DNA from: Candidatus Bathyarchaeia archaeon
Lineage (GTDB): Archaea; Thermoproteota; Bathyarchaeia; 40CM-2-53-6
Length of the DNA stretch: 64,000 nt
Direction: 5' to 3'
Assembly (NCBI GenBank): GCA_035935655.1
Contig: DASYWW010000046.1
Location: 154,709-218,708 of the forward strand
Under the pieces are notes generated by a model. The model saw nothing but the letters and a program-made list of their open reading frames with translations, did no database searches and was not told the origin of the DNA. The position numbers were made by a program, and so were the translations under genes. How positions within the stretch are numbered: the stretch's first letter is position 1; each line of letters starts with the position of its first letter. Of the stretch, positions 63,048-64,000 are shown piece by piece.

Positions 63048-64000
63048 ATGCAAGTAACGACTCAAGCTAGCAAAGCCGTCCAACAGGTCAAAGAGTACGA
63101 CCTGTTTCTAGATGTCGATTTTGACGATCTGAAATTCTCCGGAACTGTAAGAATCGAAATGAGTTCAACTGGAAACATTAGTCTAGACGCAGTCGATCTG
63201 GAAGTCACAAATGTCAAGGCGAATGGTCAAAGCCTACCGTTCAAACATCATGCAAACATCGTGGATATTCAGACTGGCCAATTCTCTGGAACACTAGAAG
63301 TTGACTACAAGGGAAGAGTCTCTGATAGTCTAACGGGCTTCTACAAGGCTCCGTATGGCGAGAAGTACATTTTGACGACTCATTTCGAAGCGGGACACGC
63401 CCGTAGACTACTGCCTTGCATCGATCATCCCGCCTACAAGGCCCACTTCAAACTAAGCGTCCGCACAAGAAATGATCTCTCTATCATCTCGAACATGCCA
63501 ATTGAATCTGAGAAGAAAGAGGGAAACAAGAAGACGGTTACCTTCCAGAAGACCCCGAAGATGTCAACCTATCTTCTCTACCTCGGAATCGGTAGGTTCG
63601 AGGAGGACAAGAATCGCTATAACAAGACAGAGTTGCTCACAGCCTCTGTCGTCAAGCCTGAAGGCAAGATCAAGACCGGTCTCACCTTCGAGGCAGCGCA
63701 GAAATCCCTGGAATTCTATGAAAGATACTTCGGTATTCCTTATGATCTGCCCAAGCTTCACATGATTGCTGTCCCAGAGTTCGCCTATGGAGCGATGGAG
63801 AACTGGGGCGCGATAACTTTCCGAGAGATCTTGTTGCACGCCGACAAGAACACTAGCACATCGACAAAGAAGAGCATCGCCGAAGTCATTGCGCACGAAA
63901 TTGCTCACATGTGGTTCGGTGATCTCGTCACCATGAAATGGTGGGACGATCTCTGGCTCAACGAGAGCTTCGCTACCTTCATGGCCTACAAGGTAGTTGA
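63048..64000 (+). CDS. M1-family aminopeptidase (tricorn-interacting factor-like), 3' end outside window
   Basis: Open from ATG 63048 to the end of the window (317 codons). The exopeptidase signature is EFAYGAMENWGAITFRE. The zinc site is VIAHEIAHMWFGDLVTMKWW with NESFATFMAY giving the third ligand. The N-terminal beta domain starts EYDLFLDVDFDDLKFSGTVR. In archaea these enzymes trim peptides from the proteasome. The C-terminal helical domain lies beyond the window. It has its own TATA box and looks nearly leaderless. Confidence 0.95.
   Translation, partial: MQVTTQASKAVQQVKEYDLFLDVDFDDLKFSGTVRIEMSSTGNISLDAVDLEVTNVKANGQSLPFKHHANIVDIQTGQFSGTLEVDYKGRVSDSLTGFYKAPYGEKYILTTHFEAGHARRLLPCIDHPAYKAHFKLSVRTRNDLSIISNMPIESEKKEGNKKTVTFQKTPKMSTYLLYLGIGRFEEDKNRYNKTELLTASVVKPEGKIKTGLTFEAAQKSLEFYERYFGIPYDLPKLHMIAVPEFAYGAMENWGAITFREILLHADKNTSTSTKKSIAEVIAHEIAHMWFGDLVTMKWWDDLWLNESFATFMAYKVV

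Overview
The window looks like a chromosomal segment of an archaeon. Supporting signs are a group II chaperonin (thermosome), AT-rich TATA-like boxes about 25-40 bases ahead of start codons with short or absent leaders, many TTG/GTG starts, winged-helix regulators of archaeal type, and surface proteins built as signal peptide, Ig-like or propeller domains and one C-terminal membrane anchor. Moderate GC, an Amt transporter, B12-dependent ribonucleotide reductase and an F420/luciferase-type oxidoreductase would fit a soil or sediment Thermoproteota lineage (Nitrososphaeria or Bathyarchaeia-like). No rRNA, tRNA or ribosomal-protein gene is present to fix the placement. I saw no tRNA, CRISPR array or insertion sequence.

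Layout. 1-8 kb: the end of a beta-helix protein, a zinc-ribbon membrane protein, a secreted Ig-like protein, an acetyltransferase, an intein-containing gene of unknown function next to a probable frameshift, an MFS transporter and a surface beta-propeller protein. 8-19.4 kb: an aldo/keto reductase, a degenerate HemC-like protein, an O-methyltransferase, class II ribonucleotide reductase, an NfeD-type protein, a luciferase-like oxidoreductase, a repetitive polymer-forming (bactofilin-like) protein with a winged-helix partner, a zincin-like protein and a UbiE-like methyltransferase. 19.4-29 kb: Amt, small zinc proteins, a divergent ankyrin/MarR pair with tandem operators, a second aldo/keto reductase, a kanamycin-nucleotidyltransferase-like gene overlapping a methyltransferase, the thermosome, and a 25-codon lysine-rich ORF. 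29.1-41.3 kb: a 4052-residue surface protein with an N-terminal metallophosphatase and 31 Ig-like repeats. 41.3-49 kb: Ada, an SDR, small enzymes, a peroxiredoxin and a TMEM175-like channel. 48.6-52.7 kb: a MacB/LolD-type ABC exporter. 52.7-57.7 kb: a vWA / PPP phosphatase / FHA operon divergent from a membrane Ser/Thr kinase. 57.8-61.2 kb: a PadR-controlled ChrB-like, YncE-like and MFS group. 61.2-64 kb: MscS, a DUF6295-like protein, dienelactone hydrolase and the start of an M1 aminopeptidase.

Three things stand out. The 52.7-57.7 kb block reads as a self-contained phospho-signalling cassette. The HemC homologue has lost the cofactor cysteine and two active-site arginines. Four genes (HemC-like, UbiE-like, the ABC permease and the YncE-like protein) continue in family-like sequence upstream of their first ATG/GTG/TTG with no standard start available. 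That points either to near-cognate initiation or to sequence errors. All assignments come from reading motifs by eye; no database search was made.
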